Shown here: positions 35,366 to 44,635 of the stretch, piece after piece
How positions within the stretch are numbered: position 1 is the stretch's first letter
Layout: each line of letters begins with the position of its first letter
Assembly (NCBI GenBank): GCA_963931865.1
Contig: OZ007515.1
Location: forward strand, 12,528,924-12,592,923
Length of the DNA: 64,000 nucleotides
Direction of reading: 5' to 3'
DNA from: Axinella damicornis
Lineage: Eukaryota > Porifera > Demospongiae > Axinellida > Axinellidae
The notes under the pieces: model-generated
The model's database searches: none
What the model saw: only the letters and a program-made list of their open reading frames with translations
Told to the model about the DNA's origin: nothing
Program-made: the position numbers and the translations under genes

Positions 35366-36958
35366 ATGCAGGGGAGAGAGATGAGGAATCGAGATTGCTG
35401 TTGTGGCTGCTGGGACGATAGTGACAACAACTTCCCTCCCATCCGGTCGTTATGCCTCTTTGGAGCGTTTGTGTTCTACATCGTTGATGTCGGATTAGAT
35501 ATTTATGTGGCATATGAACACCATGTCGCACAGCAAACCAGCACCGATCCCTACGCCGTGCATTATTTTCATGCGACCGTGTTCTTCATCGTAGCTCCTC
35601 TTGTCATCATCAACTTCATCTCCTGGGGGCTCTACAGTTGGGGGTGGCTGATGTTCCGCAGCCAAAAAGTGAAGCAGATTTGCCATGAACGCTCGGATGA
35701 ACTGATGTACACTGAGTTCAACAAAGACGGGCATCAGATTCACAGCAGGAACATTCCAGTTAGTGAAGATGTGAAGGTCATATCGTGGTCTTGTTTCAAG
35801 AAATCTCGTGGGCAAAGGAGTGCAGTGAATGGCACAGCGACTGTCAACACAAACCCGAGAGCCTCAGGCAAGAGGCCTTCCACTGACCCAATTGAGGAAG
35901 TGGATACCCATGTGGAGTTTTACGCACTTGATCTTCTGGATTCGTGCGAGTACGTCTGTGTGTCGCTCATCCACCTCTTCATGCTGGGCTATTTCTTCAG
36001 AGTCCTGCGGCTCATTTACAAGCGGAAACAGGATCGCTACTCGTTTGATCGGTACCGAGATGTCTCCTTTCTCAGGCTCATGGAGGCGTTCCTCGAATCT
36101 GCTCCACAACTTGTTTTACAACTTTATATAGTTGTTGTGAAAGAGGAGGCACGACTGCTGTACAATATAATCACTCCGATTTCAATAGCAGTGTCAGTGG
36201 TGTCACTCGCGCTGGCTGTTGCTGACTATATATCAGCCGTGAAGGACTTGAACTACTACGATCCTGCCCCTGGACACGACCGAAAACCAAGACTTTCTTG
36301 GACCGGCTACTTTCTCATTATCTTTTGGCACCTGTTCATGATTGTCGGACGCGGTGTGTCCTTTGCTTTGTTCGCTTCCGTTTATGGTGTCTATCTCTTT
36401 GTGGTTATTGGAGTGCATTATGCTGCCATGGTTTACTGGATGTACTGGCAGCACGCAAATGTCTTTATCCGACACAATAGGGACTATTTAGACCCAAGGA
36501 GACACATTTGTGGAAACTATGGCATAGAGTTTTTAGTGGCAGCCTTCAACACCTTCTTCCATTTCAAACTCAAGGAAGGTGGGAGCATTGAAACCCTTGT
36601 GCCATTTTACACGCTGATGTTTGTTGAGAATGCACTGATGATCCTCCTGTGGTACGCAGGGAGAGACTTTGGGGTCCACATCTGGTACGACATTCCAGCA
36701 CTCGTTGCTGTTCTGGGAACGTTCGCCGTTGGTCTGGTTTGTATTGGAATCTACTACTGTTTCTTCCAGCCTAGCCAGATGGACACGTTGGAACACAACC
36801 CCAAGGTGCACCATCCAACCTTGACCTGCACACTGAACCGCATGTACCGGATTAAGCGCACCCGAGGAAACTTCTTTCAAAGACTGTTCGGCTGTCAGCC
36901 AATTCAGGATGCAAGAAAACCCTCGCAAGCAATTGAGCTGCTCGGTGATAGGCGTTAA
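35366..36958 (+). CDS. XK-related protein (XKR family)
   Basis: A single 530-codon exon. An in-frame TGA lies at 35357, so the first available start is ATG at 35366 (MQGREMRNRDCC), with a second ATG five codons later. About eight to ten hydrophobic segments are seen: FGAFVFYIVDVGLDIYVAY near the N terminus, ATVFFIVAPLVIINFISWGLY, the family hallmark LMEAFLESAPQLVLQLYIVV, ISIAVSVVSLALAVADYIS, YFLIIFWHLFMIVGRGVSFAL and later helices. XKR proteins are plasma-membrane proteins, and some (XKR4, 8, 9) are caspase-activated lipid scramblases. I cannot say which subtype this is or whether a caspase site exists. A charged loop of about 90 residues (100-190) follows the third helix. The CDS is intronless while its leader is spliced. 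Confidence 0.92.
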   Translation: MQGREMRNRDCCCGCWDDSDNNFPPIRSLCLFGAFVFYIVDVGLDIYVAYEHHVAQQTSTDPYAVHYFHATVFFIVAPLVIINFISWGLYSWGWLMFRSQKVKQICHERSDELMYTEFNKDGHQIHSRNIPVSEDVKVISWSCFKKSRGQRSAVNGTATVNTNPRASGKRPSTDPIEEVDTHVEFYALDLLDSCEYVCVSLIHLFMLGYFFRVLRLIYKRKQDRYSFDRYRDVSFLRLMEAFLESAPQLVLQLYIVVVKEEARLLYNIITPISIAVSVVSLALAVADYISAVKDLNYYDPAPGHDRKPRLSWTGYFLIIFWHLFMIVGRGVSFALFASVYGVYLFVVIGVHYAAMVYWMYWQHANVFIRHNRDYLDPRRHICGNYGIEFLVAAFNTFFHFKLKEGGSIETLVPFYTLMFVENALMILLWYAGRDFGVHIWYDIPALVAVLGTFAVGLVCIGIYYCFFQPSQMDTLEHNPKVHHPTLTCTLNRMYRIKRTRGNFFQRLFGCQPIQDARKPSQAIELLGDRR

Positions 36959-37440
36959 CACACATCAGCGTGAGATTCAGAATAATTATTAGCACCATAT
37001 ATAGCTGTAACTCAGAACAAATATTTTATTTATTGTTTATTTATTACTGCACTTACCTTGTGCAAGTTAACTTTTATATTGTTTGTATCCTCTTGATTAT
37101 GTTGGTATCAGACCCTCCAGTATCAATACCAGACCCTATAATTACATAGCTCTAGCCTCGTTCCCAGTCCCACGCCCAGCATTTCGTCGCTGCTTAGTAC
37201 GCTAATGGGACTGGGTACGAGGCTAACATAGCTCCAGTCCTTATTACCAAACCAGTACAAGACCCTGGATGCGCAGTCTGGTATGAGAGAGACATCAATA
37301 GATAGTTTTAGTTTCCAGGACAAGGCCTTTCATTTCAGAGCAGGAATTATTCTGAGGATGTCATGACGCAGTGTTAGGATATCAGGATGGCTGAGATGTG
37401 CATATGGGTGATGACATATGTATTTGCAATAGGCGGTACT
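36959..37440. other. Convergent 3' region between XKR and BPNT2
   Basis: Presumed 3' UTRs, AT-rich near 37020-37080. A dispersed foldback element lies at 37153-37225 (see separate entry). No coding sequence is seen. Confidence 0.6.
37153..37225. mobile_element. Foldback element, 'tagcctcgttcccag' family
   Basis: Begins tagcctcgttcccagtccca and ends gggactgggtacgaggcta, nearly self-complementary, with a short loop containing 'atttcgtcgctgcttagta'. It is one of many copies in this window. Confidence 0.85.
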
Positions 37441-38499
37441 CTAAATCTTTAGCTTCTCCAAATATTCTGCATGTTCATGATCTGTTGTTGCGACCACTAA
37501 GCCGTCACTGTTCTTTGGATCACCCTTCAAGCTGTAATCGATTCTCTCCCCCTTACGTGTGGTCATTTTGCCGCCAGTGGCACTCAAAATAGCATTGCCT
37601 GCACAAATATCCCACTTCTTAATGGCAGTTGTGTGAAAATAGAGATCAGCTTTCTTTTCCACAACAGCCAGGCTCTTGTAGCCGGCCCCTGCAGCCGATA
37701 TTAGCTTCACACCCTCACCAAATGCCTCCTTTGCAATGGAGTAAACTTTCCCGGCGTGGGAGCGGGAAGCAATCACCCTGATGTTATGGTCGGCTTTCTT
37801 AGAGCTGACAGCTCCTTGCAGGCTTCGTGAAACACCGTGCCCAACCCATGCCCACTTTGTCACTCCATGTGAGGTTGGTTTCCCATTGTTATCGTACGGT
37901 TGGTGTATCACTCCCGCAATTGGTTCACCCTTAACTGCAATGCATAACATGACCGTGACGTACTGCAGCAACTCAGGATCCTCATCCCCCTCTGTGTACT
38001 CCTGCGTGGCATCTAAAGGATCAATCCAGACAGTAACAGCTTTCATTGGTACCTCCTCGTCCCTCTTGGCAAACGCCATTACCTCTGAGTTGAACCGTGG
38101 TGGTAAGGAGACATCCACCAGGGGGCGGTCGGTCTCCTCTGACCGGTATGGGAGGTTAGGCCACCCAGCCTTCAGACCCGACACAATGATTTCATGCGAC
38201 TTACTGTCACCATACGTAACGTACTCACTCGCTCCTTCCCTGGTGACCCCCTTTGCAAGTTGGCCAATCTTAGCATTGTCCATTGCTCTCACTTCGACCA
38301 CTCTCTTCCCCCCAGCTTCAGCCAGGTAGATGGCAGCTGAAAGCAGCTCAGATATTTTGATGGTCTCATCGTCATATCCTCCACCAGAGCGGTACAGCAG
38401 GACAACCAACACAAAGATCCCTATCGTACAAAGAACAACAACACCAATTCGGTTCAAACGCATGTCTTTGGCCATGTGCATGTGGTCACCAAACCCCAT
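37441..38499 (-). CDS. BPNT2: Golgi 3'-phosphoadenosine 5'-phosphate phosphatase (BPNT2/IMPAD1)
   Basis: A single 352-codon frame (human BPNT2 about 359). Residues 17-36 (IGVVVLCTIGIFVLVVLLY) form a signal anchor giving a type II Golgi protein. Catalytic motifs of the lithium-sensitive inositol-phosphatase fold are present: WIDPLDATQEYTEG (metal site DPLDAT) and KKWDICAGNAILSATGG (WDxxA). The GVIHQPY block, and ASRSHAG followed by GAGYKSLAVV, are also conserved. The enzyme removes the 3' phosphate of PAP, the by-product of Golgi sulfation. Start ATG at 38499; further ATGs follow at codons 7, 9 and 13. Its lack of introns is unusual beside intron-rich neighbours. It is head-to-head with HURP/DLGAP5. 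Confidence 0.95.
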   Translation of the reverse strand: MGFGDHMHMAKDMRLNRIGVVVLCTIGIFVLVVLLYRSGGGYDDETIKISELLSAAIYLAEAGGKRVVEVRAMDNAKIGQLAKGVTREGASEYVTYGDSKSHEIIVSGLKAGWPNLPYRSEETDRPLVDVSLPPRFNSEVMAFAKRDEEVPMKAVTVWIDPLDATQEYTEGDEDPELLQYVTVMLCIAVKGEPIAGVIHQPYDNNGKPTSHGVTKWAWVGHGVSRSLQGAVSSKKADHNIRVIASRSHAGKVYSIAKEAFGEGVKLISAAGAGYKSLAVVEKKADLYFHTTAIKKWDICAGNAILSATGGKMTTRKGERIDYSLKGDPKNSDGLVVATTDHEHAEYLEKLKI

Positions 38500-38782
38500 G
38501 AATATTATCTTGATTGCAGAGCTAGAGCGGTGCAGGTGCCGGTGATGTCAACATGTTGTGTAATTTTTAACGGACGATCGGTCGTATAATATATACGACT
38601 AGACTTGGTGACGTTATGACGTTGTGCGTTCAGCACGTGCACAAGACTTAGTCGTCAACCAATCAGAGTCATTCTTCAACTTCATTGCGCCCCATTTGAA
38701 TTTTCGAAGATCAAGAACAGTTGACATTCTTCAGCTAGCTCGAAATCGCTAATAGCAAAGCGCCAGCGCCAGCCTACGCAGA
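38500..38782. promoter_or_regulatory. Candidate bidirectional promoter BPNT2 / DLGAP5
   Basis: 283 bp separate the two start codons. It contains a CACGTG-type site (gcacgtgc at about 38634), a CCAAT-box-like 'aaccaatcag' (38658-38667) and 'tataatatatacga' (about 38584-38597). Confidence 0.5.
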
Positions 38783-41700
38783 ATGGATAGGCAGAGAGAC
38801 TTATTGTACAAGCAGCGGTCTCGAAAAGGTCCGGGCGACCGGGCCGTGCGAGCGAAACAAAAGGACATTGACAGCAGGACTAACAGAGCGACACTCCTCG
38901 CCTCTAAGCGGAGGATACCGCTCTCCGAGATCCAAGAGGACGTTAAAAAAGGTGATTTGAATTACTTTAATGGGAAAATAAGTCTTTACGTTGGCAACAT
39001 GATGTTGAGAAGACGTAGGTAATACATTCGTACGACATGACCTCATACAGCTACAGTCACGAACCCTAGTATTAGCCGTTTTGTTGGATTCCTGACCTTT
39101 GACCCCTACTCATCATTCTCTCTCTTTTAACCTTCCTTCATTTCTCCCTCCTAGGTGCTGTTCCCAAGCTGAAAACTGATAAAGAGAAACATGCTGAACG
39201 CATGGAACAGTTGAAAGAGTGGAAGAAGAAGAGAGACGAAGCAAAAAGAATCGAACAGCAGAGGAAGAAAAAGCCTTTTTCTGCTGGGTCCAAGGGATCC
39301 ATTTTTCAGCCACAGATCTCTCTCCCCAATCCTGGTGACGCATTGGTGGGTAAGAGCAATCCCTTGGCAACGCAGAAGCCGAAATCAACGATCCCACCAT
39401 CGGGCAGTACAGGACCTTCCGTTTTGACATCAAACCGCCCCCCAAAGCCGACCCAGAACACAAAACCACCAAAACAGTCAGGTCCGAAGGCAACCCAGAA
39501 CGCAAAACCACCGAAACAGTCAGGTCCGAAGGCTCAGAGGCATTCCCCTCCTGTCACCCGCTCCTCCTCTCGCACCGCCTCCAAGCCACAGACCAGGAAG
39601 CTACCATCCAAGCCGAGCACAAGTGGAACCACCAGGGCAGCCAAGAACATCCGAAACACAGCCAGTTCGGCTCCGAGCCAAAAGGCACAAGGTTCTGCTT
39701 CAAAGAAGGTGAAAAAGCTGAGTCCCAAGGCAACTGGTGGAAAGGCATCGGGACAGAAGCCCAAGTCTCCACAGACGAAGGAAGAGGTGGAGCGTGTCAA
39801 TCCTATGGAAACCAAAGAAGTAGAAGACAGCTCACCAGTGGCTGATGTCCAGGACAAACCCCCCAGCCTACCAACATCCCAGTACAAGCACGCTCGTTCC
39901 AGTTACATCCCCCCCAGCCCCTGCTACATCTCGGTACATCCCAATTCAGCGGTACGGGAGGTGTACGTGAACGACCCTGCTTGGATTCCAGGAGCCACAG
40001 CTAGGACTATGACTCCCACATCAGGTGCTACATGTCCAAACTTCGATGAAGCATTCCAGGTCTTCAGTCCATTTCAGTTCAAAGCTGGAGTCAATTCATC
40101 ACACAGAGGCTTTGCGTTCACATTCCGGAAGAATGTCGGAACAACCCCACGGTCGCTGCTGAGGGAATCCATCAAGCCTCCGAACCTAAATATTTCAGTT
40201 GACTCCCTTGGAGGGGCTAGTTCAGCAGCGGAAAACATGGACACTCCTTACTCCCCTCCGCCAGAGAGCCCTGTATCAAAGGCAATCCGACGCAGTATGG
40301 GTAACCTCAGTATGAGTGGGTCGAGAGTTGTTCGGGAGAGGAAGCGATCGCTGGTTGTTGAAGTGGATCTTCAGCAGGAAGAACAAGATGGACCTGAGGA
40401 GCAGAAGAGCCCAAGAATGGAGCCTCCCCTGATCATGGATCTGAGCAAAGGTAAGATGTACAATGTAGCGTGTGAGTGCGGAGAGGAATGGCTCCTGTAT
40501 ACACAAGACAGACCACAATGGGGGTACGTCTCCCTGTACCCTCCCTTGTGCTGTTTCAGGAATGTTTCTAGAAACAATGCCTACCCTGGCCTAACCTTGT
40601 TTCACCAGAGATGAGGTACTAGTTCTCAGACCACGTGGGAGGAGCATGATGTACATGTATCGGTTGCCCCAGCTTTGTGAGCAAGGCACTAGAACTGGAA
40701 ACCATATTCCCCCGCCCTGTGTGGCTGGCCATGGTCCTGTCTGCTGATAGTGTTTGGTCTGTCTATCTATACAGCATCCACCGAGGACCCCACCACATCC
40801 AATAAGACCCCAAACTCTGGCACGGCTGTTCCCTCACCCCCAGACAGTGACATGGTGGACTTGACCTACTTCCGCAAGCTCCACTCAGATGTGACAAGAC
40901 GGCTCACAGAGTGGTGTCGAGACTGGGAAGGAAAGTTGGGCACCCTTGAGGAGCAGGAGGACATTTCAGAAGATGGTAGGGTTGGTGCCTGGTCCTCACT
41001 GCATGCATATCTAGCCTCATTTTGCCCTGGGTTCTCACTAGACCCCAACTGGGCAGTTTGTGGCACTAACCCATGTCACGTGGTCACTCTCTTGTCACTG
41101 CAGTGCTGGGTCAGATCCGCACAACTGTAGGTCAGGGACAGTTGCTCATGAGGCAGAAGCTAAAGCAGTACCTCGGCCTCGTGGAGGAGGCGTCGAAAGA
41201 GCAGAGACCAACAACCTGTGGTGACCTTCAGGTTAGGGCCAGTGTGAGGCTTACCGCAGTAATTGAGAAATCGTGTAATATTTAATCCGTATTGTGAATA
41301 CTTACTGGTACCTAGAGTATTCTACACCACACACACACACGCTCACACACACGCTCACACGCTCACACACACGCTCACACGCTCACACACACGCTCACAC
41401 GCTCACACACACGCTCACACGCTCACACACACACACACACACATACACACACCACACAGGGGTTCTGGGACATGGTATACTTTCAGGTGGAGGACGTGGA
41501 GAAGAAGTTTGAGCAGCTGTCAGTGCTGGAGAGAAATGAGTGGAAGCAGGTCACCCAACAACCAAAAGGAAGGAAGGCAAAGGTGTGTGTGCTTAGGTCC
41601 ATCTCTATACCCTTGTACCCAGGCCCCGCCCTCCCAAGAACATGCGAAGTTCACTCCCCCCTCTCTCCTCCCTTCCTCATTTCTTCCCTACCCCTCTCTC

Positions 41701-44277
41701 CATCCTTCCTTTTCTCCCTCTTGCAGAGGCGTGTGCCTGTGGCCTCCAAACCGTCCAGTGAAGAGAGCAGCAGTGAAGGCAGTGAGCGCCTCATGGCTGC
41801 AAGGGAGAAGCGCCAGGCTTCCCGCAACCGTCTCAGAGAAATGAAGGCAGCAGCCAAGAGGGCTAGGGAGGGGGAGAAATCTGTCGTGACTGACCTGCCA
41901 TCACCGAAGAAAACCAAAGGTGAGTGGGAAGTCTTGTGGTGCTGATGGTATCGAGACTGACGTTTCTTCCTGTTACTGTATGCAGACAAGGAAGATGCTG
42001 ATGTGAACCCATTTAAGTCTTCTCGCCGAAGGTCTTCAAGAAAGCTCCGTCGCCGTGCCTCAGACTTGATGAGTTTTGATGATCCAGAAGAGCCCCGTTC
42101 TTCTCAAACCACACCTCCCACTGCCAACCCCTCTGTCTTCTCCCCACCTACATCCTCCTCCTCCTCCTCTTCCTCACACCGGCACACATCCGTGAAGAGT
42201 CCACTTCCCACTGCACAGCTACTCTCCTTCACCCCTGGCAAAGGTACGTCTGCACTGTGATATAGGGGTAGGGTTTCTCACTCACTTTTCATGCTGCTAA
42301 GCTTACTAGGAACAAGGTTGAACTCATACCAAGTAATCAGCTTACTGTCTCAGGATCAAACCTGGGCCTCTGATTGGTCAGATCTTTAACCGAAACGTAA
42401 TATGGTCAGTCGAACCATCACTTGTTTGCCAGAACCTAATTCCAGGACTGCCTCATCAACTGTCGCAATGTCTCCACTGTAAGTACAAGCCTTGGCTGGC
42501 CTGTAGCGCATGTAAGCCCTTTGTTCGTGTAGGACTACCAAGATGGTTTCCCTGTTGACATGGTCCTCTAGTCTTTGATCGCTTGCAGTATGTGAATATG
42601 AAGCCCTGGGAAAGCTGGTCACATCAGGTAGGCCAATGGTAGACGGGCAGTGGCCGATGAAAGATCTCAAAGCCCTTTGTTGTAGTATCAGTCTGAGAGC
42701 AGGAGGCCAAGGCAGTGTAGACACTGTTCACGACACCAGGGACAGGTCGATGCTTAATGGGAATTGTTATGGCTGGACGCTGCCCCCCCCCCCCTCCCGT
42801 GTCTACCTGACATCTCCCGGGCCTTCCTCCTCCATATTTGCGTACTGCGAGTGTTCAAAGACTGGTGGTGGGAATGGTCTATGGAGGAGCCTAGTCTGTT
42901 GCACCCTTCCTGTCTCAAATCTGAGTAAGCCCTCTCTGCATTCACTCACAGCTGTCAAGAAGTCCCACTGCACTCTCCATGCTGGTACGACCTCAAGTGA
43001 CGACCAGGGAGCTTTCCAGCGCATGTATGTCTCTATCACACCCACGAAGAAGCTCAGGTGAGAGGTTGTCTGGGTAGCTGTGGTGTCATTTCTAGGCGTT
43101 CTCCCTGGTAAAATGGGAGCCTGAGATTTGTGACCAGCTTCCATCCCAGTATGCAATGAATATACTTAACAGGTACTTGTACTACTTAGATGCACGTGTG
43201 CACACCTGTACCAACAATGGCTTCGCGTAAAGTACCAGTATAGTGTTAACCATGTTAACTGCATTCCTAGCCTCCCACCTAACATTTTTGTTGTTACCCT
43301 GCACAGCAGGATGTTACCCAGCAGGAGTAGAGTTTCAGCAATGAAGGCTTAGAAGTGTCAGAATTTAGAAAATACTAGCGTCTACATAACTCACTGACCA
43401 GAGATCCACACGAGAGACTGAGAAAAGCTGTGTGAAAAAGTCTTGTTTCTAATTTATACAGCTTGACCACACCCTGTTTCTAACATTACTGCCGCAACTT
43501 ATGGTATCTCATTCTGCATGCTGACATCGCTGTATTAAAAATCAGTAGCACACAGGGTATTTCCAGGCCGTTTGGGAGGGAGAAACGGCCTGGCAACTTC
43601 CGCCATTTCAAACTCTTACTTTTGCTGCCAGAGAGTTGGAAGGCCCAATCAGATTTCACATGACAACAGTAAACCGAATTGCATCATGCGTTGAACCGTC
43701 GCAGTCACGCCCATTCATCACAATTGTTGATCGCTCGATTGCACTGGTGTGCACGACGACTTTTGTTTGTTCGTCTTCTGCTTGCCTTCCGTCGCAGAAC
43801 CTGCGCAAACAGTTGCTTCCACGAGCAGGAAAGGACCGTTCTCTGCCGGTGAAAATATCAGAGACTTCACTGATTGAATGAGGTATGCAATTTCCGTGAC
43901 GTTACGTCTGTATACAGTTTGAACTTGCGGAAGTTGCCAGGACGTTTCACCCTCCCAAAACGGCCTGGGAATGAGGCTAGGTATGTGCTCTGCTGAGCAC
44001 CTCTATATACTGCAAGCTGGGTAAGGGTGGGAACAAGGCTACGCTCTACCCAGTTATTCTCCCATATGATATGGCTAATTTACACTCCATCTGCTTATGT
44101 CCGTCTCTCTGCAGGGAGCTGGCAGGCACAGATGTGATCATGTCTCCTGCCCGGCGATCTGTCCGTCTGGCCGAGAGAGGGGTGAAATGTTCAGCCGAGA
44201 AGATGGTTCTTCCATCCCTTACACAAGTCCCGGATGATGTCGACTTTACATACCACCCTAACAGTGCCCTGTTGTGA
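38783..44277 (+). CDS. DLGAP5: HURP / DLGAP5-like mitotic spindle protein
   Basis: Nine exons join in phase: 38783-39014, 39155-40450, 40775-40975, 41104-41231, 41460-41582, 41727-41919, 41986-42243, 42952-43057, 44115-44277, giving 899 residues (human DLGAP5 846). The GKAP/HURP block is clear: GQIRTTVGQGQLLMRQKLKQ parallels IRTAVGQTRLLMKERFKQFE, CGDLQGFWDMVYFQVEDVEK parallels CTDLDGFWDMVSFQIEDVIH, then RRVPVASKP and REKRQASRNRLREMKAAA (human AARNRLAAIKNAM). The N-terminal half is basic and rich in S, P and K (residues 80-250), as expected for the microtubule-binding part, with KxxKPPKQSGPKA repeats. HURP stabilises kinetochore microtubules downstream of Ran. The first donor (39015, gtaggt) was chosen for phase. 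Confidence 0.93.
41325..41455. repeat. CA-rich minisatellite (gctcacacacac units)
   Basis: Units 'acacgctcacacgctcacac' repeat up to the DLGAP5 exon 5 acceptor (accacacag). It is another case of a CA tract replacing the usual pyrimidine tract. Confidence 0.9.
43560..43981. mobile_element. Large foldback element in DLGAP5 intron 8
   Basis: Left arm 'ccaggccgtttgggagggag' and right arm 'ccctcccaaaacggcctggg' are inverted, about 420 bp apart, followed by the family end 'aatgaggctag'. An inner pair 'ggcaacttccgcc' / 'gcggaagttgcc' extends the arms. The interior has no convincing gene. Confidence 0.8.
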
Positions 44278-44635
44278 ACTTCATGAAGAAAAGCTGTAGT
44301 TCTGTAATTGTGAATCAACTGTTTGTATGCTGGGCATCATAACTCTACCTGATTCTTTGTGTTATACTCTGCATTTGTTGTTCATAACTGGTTGTTTCTA
44401 CCTACGTTCTGCCAAATGCATTTGTGTTGGTGTGCCATTACCACTGGCTGTTCCCACCTCACCATACAAGTACAAAAAGTGCTGCAAGGTTTGAACATGC
44501 ATAATAGCAGGAGAGTAGCTAGCTAGCTGCAGAATAGCTCACGTGAGAAAATTTGCTAGGCTCACGAGCCCCACCCCTTACGTTTAATTAGAACAGTTTG
44601 TCTAATAGTAAAGTCGTGCACCTGAAAACAGTGAA
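44278..44635. other. Spacer between DLGAP5 stop and C8orf76 start
   Basis: 358 bp between two co-directional genes: the 3' UTR of DLGAP5 and presumably a promoter, with tagctagctagctgc (44516-44530) and ctcacgtgag (44538-44547, a palindromic E-box). Confidence 0.55.
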
